Of a stretch of 64,000 nt of DNA, positions 1 through 10,477 are shown piece by piece (within the stretch, counting starts at the first letter, position 1; each line of letters starts with the position of its first letter). Below the pieces are notes generated by a model. The model saw nothing but the letters and a program-made list of their open reading frames with translations. It did no database searches and was not told the DNA's origin. The DNA comes from Zopfochytrium polystomum (Eukaryota > Chytridiomycota > Chytridiomycetes > Chytridiales > Chytridiaceae), in the NCBI GenBank assembly GCA_025765615.1, contig JAIVFJ010000116.1:144435-208434 (forward strand). Reading direction: 5' to 3'. Both the position numbers and the translations under genes were made by a program.

Positions 1-1628
1 AGACGCTGTTCTGCAGTGGACCTACAGCATGTCGAGCAAGGTTTATCTCTTCCAGGATGCTCTAACAAAGAGAACGAGCTGGCGCATTGGACGACCTCGG
101 GCTGATTCGGGCCTAGAGGCAAGGGCAGATGACATTGATGCACTGGCCACTGGTATTGCCGACGGGACCACCGGGAACTCGTCTTCCCCGCGAATCACAG
201 CGACGGAAACGGACGAGGCCGACACAGATCCTGTGGCGTTCCCATCACAACCTAGCGAAGACGCCGCCTCAATCTCAACCGCACGAGGGCTCGGCGTTTT
301 GACGGAGCAGGGCGCGATACCTTTAACGGGGCCGGGGGCGACCACGGCTCTGTCGGGCCCCATGATCGTCATTGACTCTGCTTCGCGATCCTCGTCGCAC
401 TCGTCATCGGCGATCGAGGCCGCCGCTTCCCGCGACCGCGAAGACGCCGCAGCCTCCACGGCCGCCGGGTTCCTCCCGGTCCCCGGCCCGACCACCTCGG
501 GTCGTACGGCGGCTTCACCAAACCAAACTCGGGAGGAAAGCGGTGGCGATGCCGACGGCACCAGCGCTGCGGGCCGTCCCGAAGATACCGCCGACCTGGA
601 GAAGGATGTCGCTGCTGCCGGCGCAGACGCAAGGAGCCTCGATGCCACCGCTGACGTCTCCAAGCCGTCGCGGCAGTCGTTGCCGCCCGCCGTCTCGGCA
701 CCGGATGGACCCACACGCAAGAAGTCCATGTGGGAGTGGATGTACGGTGCACTCCCACCCACAGCGAGGAACTGGGTCGACGCTGTGGCGGGCATCAAGC
801 TTGTTCCGCGACTCAAAAAGAAGATTCCGGTCAAAAGCGTGGCAGTCCAGGTGGTACTGCCCTTTAGCTATGCGAGCCTCGGGGTAAGAAGGAGATTACT
901 TTTCCATTTTTCTGTTTGATTGCCTGCGAAAAGTCAAGTCTTGTCTGACTGGCTGGGCTCTTCTCTCTTTTATTTCCATTTGGTTACACTCGCACACACG
1001 CACACCCGCAGGGCCTTATGGCGACGGTTACCGTCCTTTTCGCCAAGTCAACCATCCATCTACTCTCAAATTCGTTCATAACGCGTGAAAACCAGTTCAC
1101 GAATTTCGCCGCGTGGGTGATTACGGGCGTCACCGTCGTCACGGCGGTCAACCAGGTGAAGAAAAATTGCACCTTTGGAGCGCCGGCTGCACCTTGCCGA
1201 TTTTTTTCTTCTTTTTCCTGTGTAACGTCCTGAACCCACGTGCCCTTCCACCCAACAAGGTTTACTGGATCAATATGGGTCTCCAGCGCTACGATGCACT
1301 CCTTCAGATACCCGTATTCTATGTCGTGTGGACCTTGTTTGACGTCATGTGAGTGGTTCAGAAAGAAAACCACCCCCCCCATAAAGTCAGTGACTGCAAA
1401 ACTAACCAAAGCCGACCGACGGAATTGCACCCAAAAAAAAAAAAAAAAAAAAAAAAAAACCAAACCAAAAACGAAAAACGAAAACCCCCACAAAGCGGCG
1501 GCGGCATCTACTTCTCCGAGTTTGACGGCTTCAGCTCCCGCCAGTACGGCCTCTTTTTCCTCGCTGTCGGCATCATCTTTGTCGGCGTGATTGTTCTGGG
1601 AGACCGCCTCAAAAAGTCCCAAGTGTAA
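1..1628 (+). CDS. NIPA-type magnesium transporter, C-terminal half (5' end outside window)
   Basis: The gene runs in from the left edge; an open frame is already present at base 2. Exons as I read them: up to 883, 1012-1155, 1260-1348 and 1496-1628, with a TAA stop. The conserved part matches the second half of the NIPA (DUF803) family: a TM segment ending in GLMATVTVLFAKS, then ENQFTNFAAWVITGVTVVT, then VYWINMGLQRYDALLQIPVF, then GGGIYFSEF and a last TM helix before KKSQV. NIPA proteins are multi-pass Mg2+ transporters of plasma or endosomal membranes. The first ~270 residues visible are Ser/Ala/Asp-rich and disordered, and would form an unusually long cytosolic loop between the two halves. 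An ATG at 29 lies in frame but is probably internal, because helices 1-4 are missing. Intron 3 has a long A-tract before its acceptor. Confidence 0.8.
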
Positions 1629-2158
1629 AGAAGATTGGACGACGCCGGCTGCCTGCGCTTGGTGGCCCCCTCGACTGTCTATTTTTTTTTTTGCGTCCCC
1701 GTTCCTTCGCATTGGACATTCGCTCGCGTCGTCGTAGTGCTCCATTTTCAACGTCTTTGTCCTTTGGGTCTTTGTTGATATGTTTGTGATTTTTTTGTAG
1801 TTTTTGCGCTTTTGCTACCTACTTCTGTGATTTTTTTTTTTTTTTTTGTCTTTGTATTTTCACCGGTGTCGCGATGTAGAAGAATTGCCTCAGAAACGAA
1901 AATGTCTCACAAACCGCTCCTTTATCAGCGCATATTGCCGTTAGCGTATATTGTGTGATCGGACCGAGCAAAAAAGCTTACAAGCGGATGAGATTTATTT
2001 TCAACTTGTGAAAGACAACGGGGGTTTACGGTGCAAAAACGGGCTGCGACGAAAACTGTGCGACAGAATTCGAAGGAGGGCACATCTTTACGGGGGTGCG
2101 ACTATCAAAAAAGGGAACGGGTTCCCTTGACATCCTCCTCTTCTTCCCAAGCGCTCTT
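1629..2158. other. intergenic, converging 3' ends
   Basis: About 530 bp between the NIPA stop and the DHRS12 stop, which converge. It is AT-richer than the genes, with several T-runs (for example 1681-1692 and 1831-1847). It probably holds both 3' UTRs. I see no coding signal. Confidence 0.6.
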
Positions 2159-3782
2159 TTAACCAACAATGGGACCCAGGAGCTTGTCCAGCTCCGCCAC
2201 GAGCTTTTCCACTTCCCCCTTTGGTGCCTGAGTTCCCGCCAATGGGAGGTGCTGGTTGACTTCTTTCCGGTCTGAGAAGAAGGGGTAAGGGAAAACCCGA
2301 GAACGGAGAGCGGCACGTCAGTTGCTTTGCCACGCGACGGGACAATCGCACGGGGAAACCAGAAAAAGAGAAAGGAAAAGGACAAAAGTCTCACCAAACA
2401 AGAAAGCGCCGTTCCGCACGTTCTTGGGCGCCTCCTCCGCCGCCGCGGCCCAGACGATCGTGTCCGAGCCTTGCTCGGGGGTCCGCAGGCGCTCCTTCAT
2501 GAACTCGTAAAAGCCCGGAATCGACGATTGGACGCCGGGCGTGTCGCTCCAGCCTGGATGCATGGACACGAAGAAGATGGACGGATGCTTCTTTGCCCAG
2601 TACTCTGTCAGCTCGACTTGTGCTCGCTGAAAAAGAGGGGTATGGAAGGGTTAGACGATTGGTCAAGTTGTGACCTCAACGCAGAAAACTCGAAGACAAA
2701 AAAAAAGAATGAAATGCCTCACCTTCGTCTGCGCGTAGGCCAGGGACCCGTCAAACTTTGACTTTGAGTACTGCAGGTCCGCGACGCTCAGCTTCTTGTT
2801 GTACATGCCGCCCGACGACACCGAGACGACGCGGGAGCCCTCTGTGCGCAGGAGGGCGGGCAGCAGCAGCGTAGTGAGGTAGTACGAGCCAACGGTGTTT
2901 GTGGCGAACGTCGACTCGAGGCCGTCTGGCGTCTCGACGCGCGTGGCGGGGAGGATGCCGGCGTTGTTGACGAGGATGTCGACCTTGAGCGGCGGGTTGG
3001 CGGCCGAGCTCTCGAGGCGCGCAACGTACTCTTTGATCTCCTTTGGCCGGCTGTGCGAGTGGTTCAGGCGAGTTTGGTTCAGTTCGGTGGGGGCACAGCA
3101 GCAGCAAAGACAGACAGGGCGAAACGATCGGGATCGCAAAAAAAAGGGAAACGAAAGCCGATCGAGCGAGCAACCACAGCGCACACGCACACACTCACAC
3201 GCGCAACGCACACACACCGCACACACGCACACACACACACACACTCGCACACGCGCACACAAACACGCACGCACACACACCTCACGTCGACAATGTCGCA
3301 AATGACGTTGGCGTTGTTGGATGCCTCGGCGATTTCGTCCCGCGCCGCCTTGCCGCGGGTCGGGTCTCGGCAGACCATGTGCACCGTCGCGCCTGTGGGT
3401 GGAGGGCGGGCCGGGAAAGTTGGGCGTTTGTTTCGCACGATCAGATCGGCATGCGCGCTCAACAGGGGGTTAGTTTGCTGTTACCTTTCTTTGCGAGCTC
3501 GAGGGCAACGACTTTACCGAGGCCAGCATTCGCGCCTGTTACGATTGCAGTCTGTTTTGTTTGGACGACGGGCGGGGGAAGGCTCAGTCAGTGCTCGTGC
3601 TGTGGTGGGAACTCTCAAACAAAGCGGCGGCTGTTGCACGGTACCTTGCCGGCCAAGCTGACGTTGAGGGCGTTCTTTGTGAAGGACTCCGAGTTCTTTG
3701 CGAAGCCGAACTTTGTGAATTCCGAGTAGCCCGAGAGGCCAAAGACGGTTGACCGGTACGCAATTGCGAGGGATTCGAACAT
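2159..3782 (-). CDS. DHRS12: short-chain dehydrogenase/reductase, DHRS12-like
   Basis: Six exons join in frame: 3645-3782, 3485-3551, 3281-3392, 2723-3050, 2395-2626 and 2159-2271, giving 329 residues. The N-terminal YRSTVFGLSGYSEFTKFGF is the DHRS12-specific leader. The Rossmann cofactor loop is TGANAGLG, the NNAG motif is present, the catalytic Ser lies in VVSVSSGG and the catalytic YxxxK is YAQTK. The later SMHPGWSDTPGV is also typical of DHRS12. The family is NAD(P)-dependent; the physiological substrate is not known. The start is the ATG before FESLAIAY, because orthologues begin close to the YRS block; an ATG at 3833 is in frame but adds only unconserved residues. The third intron contains a long (CA)n tract. 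Confidence 0.9.
3176..3282. repeat. (CA)n / (TG)n microsatellite inside a DHRS12 intron
   Basis: About 100 bp of interrupted CA dinucleotides immediately next to the donor site of the third DHRS12 intron (minus strand). On the sense strand it reads as a TG-rich tract beginning at the GT donor. Confidence 0.9.
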
Positions 3783-4404
3783 TGTGTACTGAGTGGGACT
3801 TGTAGGAGAGAGAGAAGGCGGGGAAAGAGACAAGACAGAGGGAAGAGATGGAGAGCTGTGGGTGTGTGTGTGTTAGGAGTGCCGCGATTGATCAAGTCGA
3901 ACCTGGCTGACCTTTTATTCTCGACCTTTTGTCTGCCTCTGTTGATTTTCTCTTTCTCTCTTTCTTTCTTTCTTTTTTTTTATTTCTTATTTTTTTTTCA
4001 AGCAAGCTCCTCCAGTCTGCCGCGTCCAATCAGAATTATTTTTCCATCCAATCCAATCGGCGAGAGTGAGGCGAGCGAGTGGAAAAATGTCGGGCGGCGG
4101 GCGGCTGCGAATCCATCACGTCGTCCGATCTGTGCTAACTTGTTCGATTCCTTCGTTTTTGGTGTCCTGTTAACAACGTGCGGAAAAATGGAACGAAGCC
4201 CCAACCAAGAGTGTTTCTGAGAATATGCACGCCAGGCTTCCAAAAAAAAAAAAAAAAAAAAAAATTAAAAATAATACAAAAAAAAAACCACTCTCTGCGG
4301 AAAAAGGAGACAAGGGCCGCCACTGAAAGTGAAGCGAACACAGACGACACAAACACACACACACACTCACACAGTGCGCGTTTACTTTCGGTGTGCACAT
4401 CTTG
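3783..4404. other. intergenic between DHRS12 start and GNAT stop
   Basis: About 620 bp. It holds a pyrimidine-rich stretch (3950-4000), an A-tract at about 4241-4263 and a short CA run near 4350. It should contain the DHRS12 promoter and the GNAT 3' UTR. No coding signal is seen on either strand. Confidence 0.6.
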
Positions 4405-5055
4405 TCAACAGAGATCCATGGAAAAGTGGCGATCGTGCTCGTCCTCGCCGACAACGCGAAAGCCCCGTCCCTCGTAGAACCGCGCAGCGTCCGACCACGT
4501 CTTCGTGGTCTCCAGCACCACCCGCGTGTAGCCGCGCCACCGCGCCTCCTCCAACAGCCGCGCCAGCATCTGCCCGCCGATCCCGCGGCCGCGGTGCTCC
4601 GCCGCCACTGACATGCGCACAATGCGCGCGGTCGTGCTCCTTGCCTTTGTTGCTCCCCTCGTGGTTGTTGTTGTTTGTGCGGTCGCCGATTGCGATGTTG
4701 TCATGGTGGTCGGCGATAATTCTCGGGCGGCTTCTTCGTCTGGCTCAGGGATGAGTGCGCCGGTCGCGACCAGCTGCGCGGTTGCGGTGGCGGAAGCGGT
4801 GGTGTTGTTGGCCTTGGCGAAGGCGACCAGAAAAACACCACGACTTCCGTAATCGCCATTCCCATCTTCATCCCCACCGCCACTTTCCGCGCTGTAATAA
4901 TAAGATCGCGCAATGTCCTCGAGGTCCCCGTTCAGGGACGGATCGAGCGTGCCCCAGCGTTCCTCCAGACCGTCCAGCACCAGTGCGCGCGCCGCAGCCT
5001 GGTCCGCCGGGCGGAACGGGCGGATCGACAGCTCCACTCCTGCGGAGAAACCCAT
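4405..5055 (-). CDS. GNAT-family N-acetyltransferase
   Basis: Single-exon frame of 216 residues. The N-terminal LSIRPFRPADQAAARALV is a classic GNAT beta1-alpha1 opening. The acetyl-CoA binding motif A is RMSVAAEHRGRGIGGQML, with the RGRGIG pyrophosphate loop. It is followed by RVVLETTKTWSDAARFYEGR and GFRVV, the usual beta6-alpha4-beta7 end. A low-complexity Thr/Ala/Glu-rich insert of about 60 residues lies before motif A. The substrate cannot be told from sequence; small-molecule or protein N-acetylation are both possible. The gene ends 32 bp upstream of the next minus-strand stop, so the intergenic spacing is very tight. Confidence 0.85.
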   Translation of the reverse strand: MGFSAGVELSIRPFRPADQAAARALVLDGLEERWGTLDPSLNGDLEDIARSYYYSAESGGGDEDGNGDYGSRGVFLVAFAKANNTTASATATAQLVATGALIPEPDEEAARELSPTTMTTSQSATAQTTTTTRGATKARSTTARIVRMSVAAEHRGRGIGGQMLARLLEEARWRGYTRVVLETTKTWSDAARFYEGRGFRVVGEDEHDRHFSMDLC

Positions 5056-5087
5056 TGTGTCTTGACGACTCTTTCAATGTTATTCGT

Positions 5088-6054
5088 TTATTTACGGGAC
5101 GAGGACGGAGGCGGCGATTGGCTCTTCGGGTGCGGGCTGGCCGGCGTTTGCATCTTCACCACCTCGCCCAACCCCGCCATGACGTCGTCGGACGCCAGCC
5201 GCTTCTCGTCCACGCTCAGACCCCTGGCGTACCACGACGCGCCGTCCAACTGCCACGTCCGCAGGTTTGCGAACGGCGCGTACCGGAACTTTGACAGCGG
5301 AACTTGCGGCACGACCACGCGCCGGCCAAAGAACGGCGTCCTGTACTCGAGCGTGAGAAGGATGTGGGTGGCGGGCAGCCCTGGCCGAGGTGCCCCGCTC
5401 CGCGAGGCTACAACCGTTTCAGCTGTTGTTCTGGCGTTGTCTCCTCTAGCGTTTGGGGCGGATGTCAGCGGCACTCGGTCGACCCAGAGGCGAGTCACGT
5501 AGTTTCGAGTGAGCAGAGTGAGTGCGACCCATGGTATGAGCGTTGTTGCGGCCACTGTGACGAATGGACAAATGAGTTAGAGCGTTTTTTGTTGGGAGAG
5601 GCCGCCTTCCAATGGACGGCATAATAGAAGTCAGTTTACCAACAGCAACGCCGGGCCACCCATGGAGGATTGTGGACGACTCGATCAGCTTGGGGCCTGC
5701 GAGCAGGTTCGTTGCTGTGTAAATCCACGCGACGCCACGAAAGCCCGCGATCCACCCAGTGAGCGGGCCGACGTAAAGTGGCGGTTTTGCGGTAATCTCC
5801 TTGATAGAAGTTGGCGGAGCGCCAGTAGGTGCTGACTGGTGGATAACGCTGACGTTCGGCCGTCCAGGCGCTGTGCCGGTGGCAAACGAATGCCGCACAT
5901 GCAGTTCTGGTACGCGGTGGGACGACGAGGCGACACAAGGGAATGAAACGAAACGACACCTCCTAGAAAGTGTCGCGCGCGAGGACAACGAGCAGCCGAA
6001 CACCCGAACAGTTGTCCCCAACGCGGCCATTGAATCCAGCGGTCCTCTCGGCAT
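5088..6054 (-). CDS. TMEM70/TMEM186-like mitochondrial two-TM protein
   Basis: Two exons, 5640-6054 and 5088-5554, encode 293 residues. The N-terminus is Arg/Ser-rich and lacks acidic residues, as expected of a mitochondrial presequence. A conserved core follows: PLYVGPLTGWIAGFRGVA leading into TM1, a second hydrophobic hairpin helix after the splice junction (PWVALTLLTRNYVTRLW), and a C-terminal soluble tail. This layout (Y-x-G-x-L, two TM helices, then a YVxRL block) is that of the TMEM70/TMEM186/TMEM223 group, which assists assembly of respiratory complexes I and V. The subfamily is not resolved. The start could also be the Met at 6030. The gene is divergent from MMS19 with about 215 bp between start codons, so a shared promoter region is likely. 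Confidence 0.65.
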
Positions 6055-6268
6055 GGAGTAGGGATCTTTGTGAGACGGCCTTGCCTCCCGATCTGAAGCG
6101 GGAGCCACTTGACAAGCAACTCTTTTCAAAAGAAGTTCTTCTCTGCTGTCCAAATCGAGTCCTTGTCCGAGAACTCGGTGAAGCCCGATCGTCCTTCCCC
6201 CGAACCCGCACGTTCGGCGCGCCACGCTTCCTCAGCCCACAGCGAAACGACATAACAACAGCAGCATC

Positions 6269-9200
6269 ATGTCGACAGGCGCAACAACAGCATCTGGATA
6301 CGTCGCTTCGTTTCTCGCCGATCCCGATGCCAATGAAGCCCTTTTGGCTGTGAGGTCCCTTGCGGAAGGTGACGTTTCTAATCTAAAGCTTCGAGCTGGT
6401 TGAGAGCCGATCACATTCACGGAAGAGCTCCCGCACCAAACTGATCCCAAACGGGCGTGTCATTCCACCCACGTTTGCGACAGGCATCTCCGCGCGAGCT
6501 TTCACCTTGCTATCGGTCGTCGAAATCATCGGACCTCAGATGACAAGCTCCGATCCTTTCGAACGCGCTAAAGGTTCGGGACTGTGGTGATCATCATCTG
6601 GACGCAACTGAGCATCCTTCCCGTTCTCATTCACTCTCGCGTTCCACTCATTAGGCGTGAACCTGCTGTCGCAAGTCATTGAGACCCTTCCAACGGAAAA
6701 CTTGGACCCGAAGATGGGTAAGCCGATGCGTGAACTGCGATGCTCTGCCCCGACGTACGACTTGACAGTCTCGAAAAAGTTCCGATTTTAGTCGACTTTT
6801 TAGTAGAACGGCTGCATGACCAAACCAGCGTTGCAGGTAAGTCGCTGATGAAGTCGCCTCTCCTCCTCAAGTCGGCCGTGTCGTTCCAGGGGCGATGAGG
6901 GGCATTACAGCGATGCTGGAGCAATCTGTGCTGGGGAGATCTGATGTTTTGTCAATTGCGAGGAAGTAAGTGATCGTGACGATGGCAAAAGCAATATTTG
7001 TGCTGATTCGCCAATGGATAGAATCTTTTCAGAGCTCAACGTGCAAACATTTACCAAGCCTGTGCGGAACCTTATTTTCCGCACTTTCTTGTTACTAACG
7101 CGGAGGCACGAGAGCGGTATCTATTCGAACGCTTTCCATCGAATGCTTTATTAACATCTCCGTAGCTATGAAATACCTTGGGCCAACATTTGTCAATGGA
7201 TTCATACATGCGATGGATGGAGAGAAAGACCCCCAAAATCTTCTCATATCCTTTGAAATTGCAGAGACCATTAGCCGCTCGTTTGATATCTCCGGGGCAG
7301 TCAATGAACTTTTCGACGTCTTCTACTGCTACTTTCCCATCACTTTCCGACCACCGCCAAACGATGTTTCTGGGATTACTGCGGATGATCTCAAGATTGC
7401 ACTGAGGTTTGGGGGCGGAGTTTGTGAAGAGTGTGCGCTCATCGAATAGAATAACAGGAAGTGTTTTGCTTCGAACGCAGTGTATTCTAGTTTAGCCATT
7501 CCAGTCCTCCTCGACAAGCTGCAGGCGACCTCTTCGTCAGCAAAGGTTGGTGCTGTTACACGTTGAATTTCTTTTCCTGAAAGTTACTCTCAGCGAGACG
7601 CGATCGAAACCCTTACGGCATGTTTTCCCGTCTACGGAGCCGAGAGCTTCAAGTCGAATTTGGAGGACGTATGGCTTGCGATGCGCAATGAAGTCCTCCA
7701 AGCGGCGGACGCGGCAAACGTCGCCTCAGCCCTTCAAGCGCTCAGTGTTCTGGCCCATGAGCTGTCACGCGTTCCCTCGGCGTCCACGGAGGAATCCTTG
7801 CAGGACAAGTTCCTGACTCTCGTCGTGTCGGAAGTTTTGGCGATGCTCAAGGACCCCGAACTGAAAAACCTGAAGGACGGCGCTTCCATTTTGGAAGCAG
7901 TGGCGGAAGCGTCCGACCCAGCATGCACCAAAATCGTCAACAAAATCTTCCCACCTGTCCTAGAGATGCTTGCAGACAGCCCTGCCTATCAGGCCAGGAC
8001 AGCGCTACTCAAGACGCTGACGCAAGTGCTGTCATCCGCACGAAAAGTATTCGCTGCACAGGACCACGATGGTTTGTGGTTCAGTCGCGCTCGCCCCGGC
8101 CGGAACCTCTAATATTTGCCGTCTCAGATGCGAGCCCAGTGAATCCCTTCAAGGTGGCGATTTACACTTCCTGTATCGAGGCGGTGTCTTCCGACTTGAG
8201 TCCGCTTCGTCGGGCCGGTGCCGGCGGCTTGTTTGAGCTATTCCAAAGCGGCCTCCTATCTGAGGGTGACGAACTCGTCATTATGTACCATTTCCAAGTA
8301 TTTGCCTCCATGCCAGATTCTGACTTGCACGGGGAGCTTGCCGTGTACCTCACTTCGATGGCGCGAAATCGGCCGGAACTGGTCTTTAACAACCTCATCG
8401 TGCCGTTCCTGGATATCGCGATGGGAGGCGGGCTTGCATTAGAAGTGGTATCCAAATTCGTGGAACGGTTGGCAGAGAACAGCTTTCAGTTTAAAGCGAT
8501 GATAGAAAAGCTGCTGAGCGCTGCAGGTAGCTGGCGTGGGCAGTACACCTCCTGACCTCGTTATTGAAAACCTTCGTAGACGTTGTTGTGAGTCAAGCAT
8601 ACTTTCTGGTCCTCTCGGCTGTATCGTCGCGGTTGAAGTTTGAATCAGCTCACCCAGAAGTGGAAAAGCTGTTGCCTCAGTGTGCCGATTCGGTTTTGTT
8701 CCCTGTTATTCGGCGCGTGTTTTCACATATTCTTGCCGAAAACAATGAAATAGCTCCGGAACTGCTTGATCTGGCTGGGTCAATCGCAAGGTCGATCATG
8801 CGGAGTCTGTCCATTGAGTAAGCTAGGGGGGGGGGGTGTTTCCTTTTTTTCACTGTTTCTCATTGTTCAAACTACAATCGTTAGGGGTCAAACGGTAGTG
8901 CTTCGAGCGATCGTTCCTATCTTTTTTGGTGAAGATTCCCTCCGGTCCATCGGAATCGCGTCAGATGTCTCCGTTTCCTTCCGAAACCGCGATCCAAATC
9001 AAATTGCCGTCGTTCGACAAGTTTGCAGAATTTTTGTCGACATCTTATGCTTTTCGGGGCCGAAGGTCGTAGGCGAACTCTTGGCTGTTAATCTAAAACA
9101 CTAACTTAAAGTTATTTCGCGTGTTTAGTCATTGGGCAATAGCGACGAGTATGTACAGGTGCTGGAAGAGTCCGTTGCGGATCCAAACTTGGATGCTAAA

Positions 9201-10349
9201 CTTCGCAGCCTCCTGTCGGTTGTTTTGTCTGACTTTTGGAACAAAGGCGAAGGTAGCTCTGTCAGCAGTTGGATTTTTCCGCAGGGTGGCCACGCTTATA
9301 AATTTCCCAATGACAGCGTCGTCCCGCTTCGAGAACTCCCCGCTTTACAATGTATTTAATCTGCTGTCAAATGGCGCAACAGCAACCGCTGTAGGTCTTC
9401 AAATGTTGGAAACGTTTCTATGGGTAGGATTTTCGTGGTTTTTTTTCTGGCACTCAGCAAAATTTCAAACACAGCTTGGACGAGCGCTTGCAATATCATC
9501 GAAGAGTCCAGCAACGTCGGACAAAATCTTGTGGACTGTTATCCAGCAATTGAACAATCCAGCGTACTGCACCATGGTTTGCGAGAACTTTCACATTGTA
9601 TGCGGTGACGATCCATCAGGTCGCGGCTACCTGACAAAGGAATCATTTGCGAATGTGAGGCTCCTATGGAAGCAGAAGCTCTTCTCCTTTTGCGCCCCAC
9701 GGCTTGTGTCGGAGTTTAAAACAACAGCCTCTGGTAGATATTTGGCGCTTCGAGTGCAAAGCAACATTACGGGTTTTTTTTTTAATTGACTGGCCTTTGT
9801 TGCAGCCGAGCAAAAGCCGTTCTACATGCATTGCCTCAGTCAAGTTATGCAAGTGGTGCCCTCGCATGTCATGGTTCCTCTGTTGCCCGAGGTAAGATTG
9901 CTTGCGCAGAGTAGTAAATTACCTTTTTTTGGTGCTATTTTTGTGTTGCCACTTCTTTCTCACAACATTGCTCGCAGATCTTCCCGCTTTTGCTGATATC
10001 GTTGTCGTCGAAAGTGCCTCTCGTTCAACTCGCGTCGTTGAAAACAGTTGACCTGCTGATATCCGACTCTCCCGATTCCGTCACGTCCTCCATACCAAGC
10101 ATCACTGACCGCCTGGTGGGGCTGTGCCAGTTTGACGTGACCGCGGCGCCGGTGGAGGTGCGGCTGGCGGCGGTGAAGTGCCTCGGCCGCATCGCGCAGT
10201 CGGCCATCCCGTACCAGCAACTGCACCCGCTGAAGCCGAGGGTGCTCCGCGGGATCCAGATGGCACTGGACGACAAGAAGCGGCTGGTGCGGAAGGAGGC
10301 GGCCAACACGCGGCTGAAGTGGTTCTTGCTGCTCGGGCCAAAGAAGTGA
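6269..10349 (+). CDS. MMS19: MMS19, cytosolic iron-sulfur assembly (CIA) targeting factor
   Basis: A many-exon HEAT-repeat gene. The diagnostic N-terminal MMS19 block lies at 7166-7406 (FVNGFIHAMDGEKDPQNLL, then CYFPITFRPPPND). Upstream short exons at 6269-6368, 6484-6573, 6655-6717, 6792-6836, 6890-6965 and 7022-7116 splice in frame. Downstream HEAT repeats run through 7491-9252 and 9269-10349 and end in LKWFLLLGPKK. MMS19 bridges the CIA complex to Fe-S client proteins such as DNA polymerases, helicases and XPD. One junction is odd: the frame changes near 9253-9268 across a 16-nt GT...AG stretch, described under findings. The Met at 6269 fits the start of the family. Confidence 0.88.
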
Positions 10350-10477
10350 GCTAGTTGTTGAGTGCCGGCGGGCGGGTTCTTTCTTTATGGTTTGGTCGGT
10401 CGATGGGGTTTGGTGCGTCGGGTGGCACCACTGGTGGCAGCAATTGTCTCGAGCGTCCGATAAGCAAAAAACATAAA

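Noticed and set aside
43..834. Minus-strand 263-codon frame opposite the NIPA exon
   Set aside because: It is the antisense of a Ser/Ala/Asp-rich disordered exon, with no motif.
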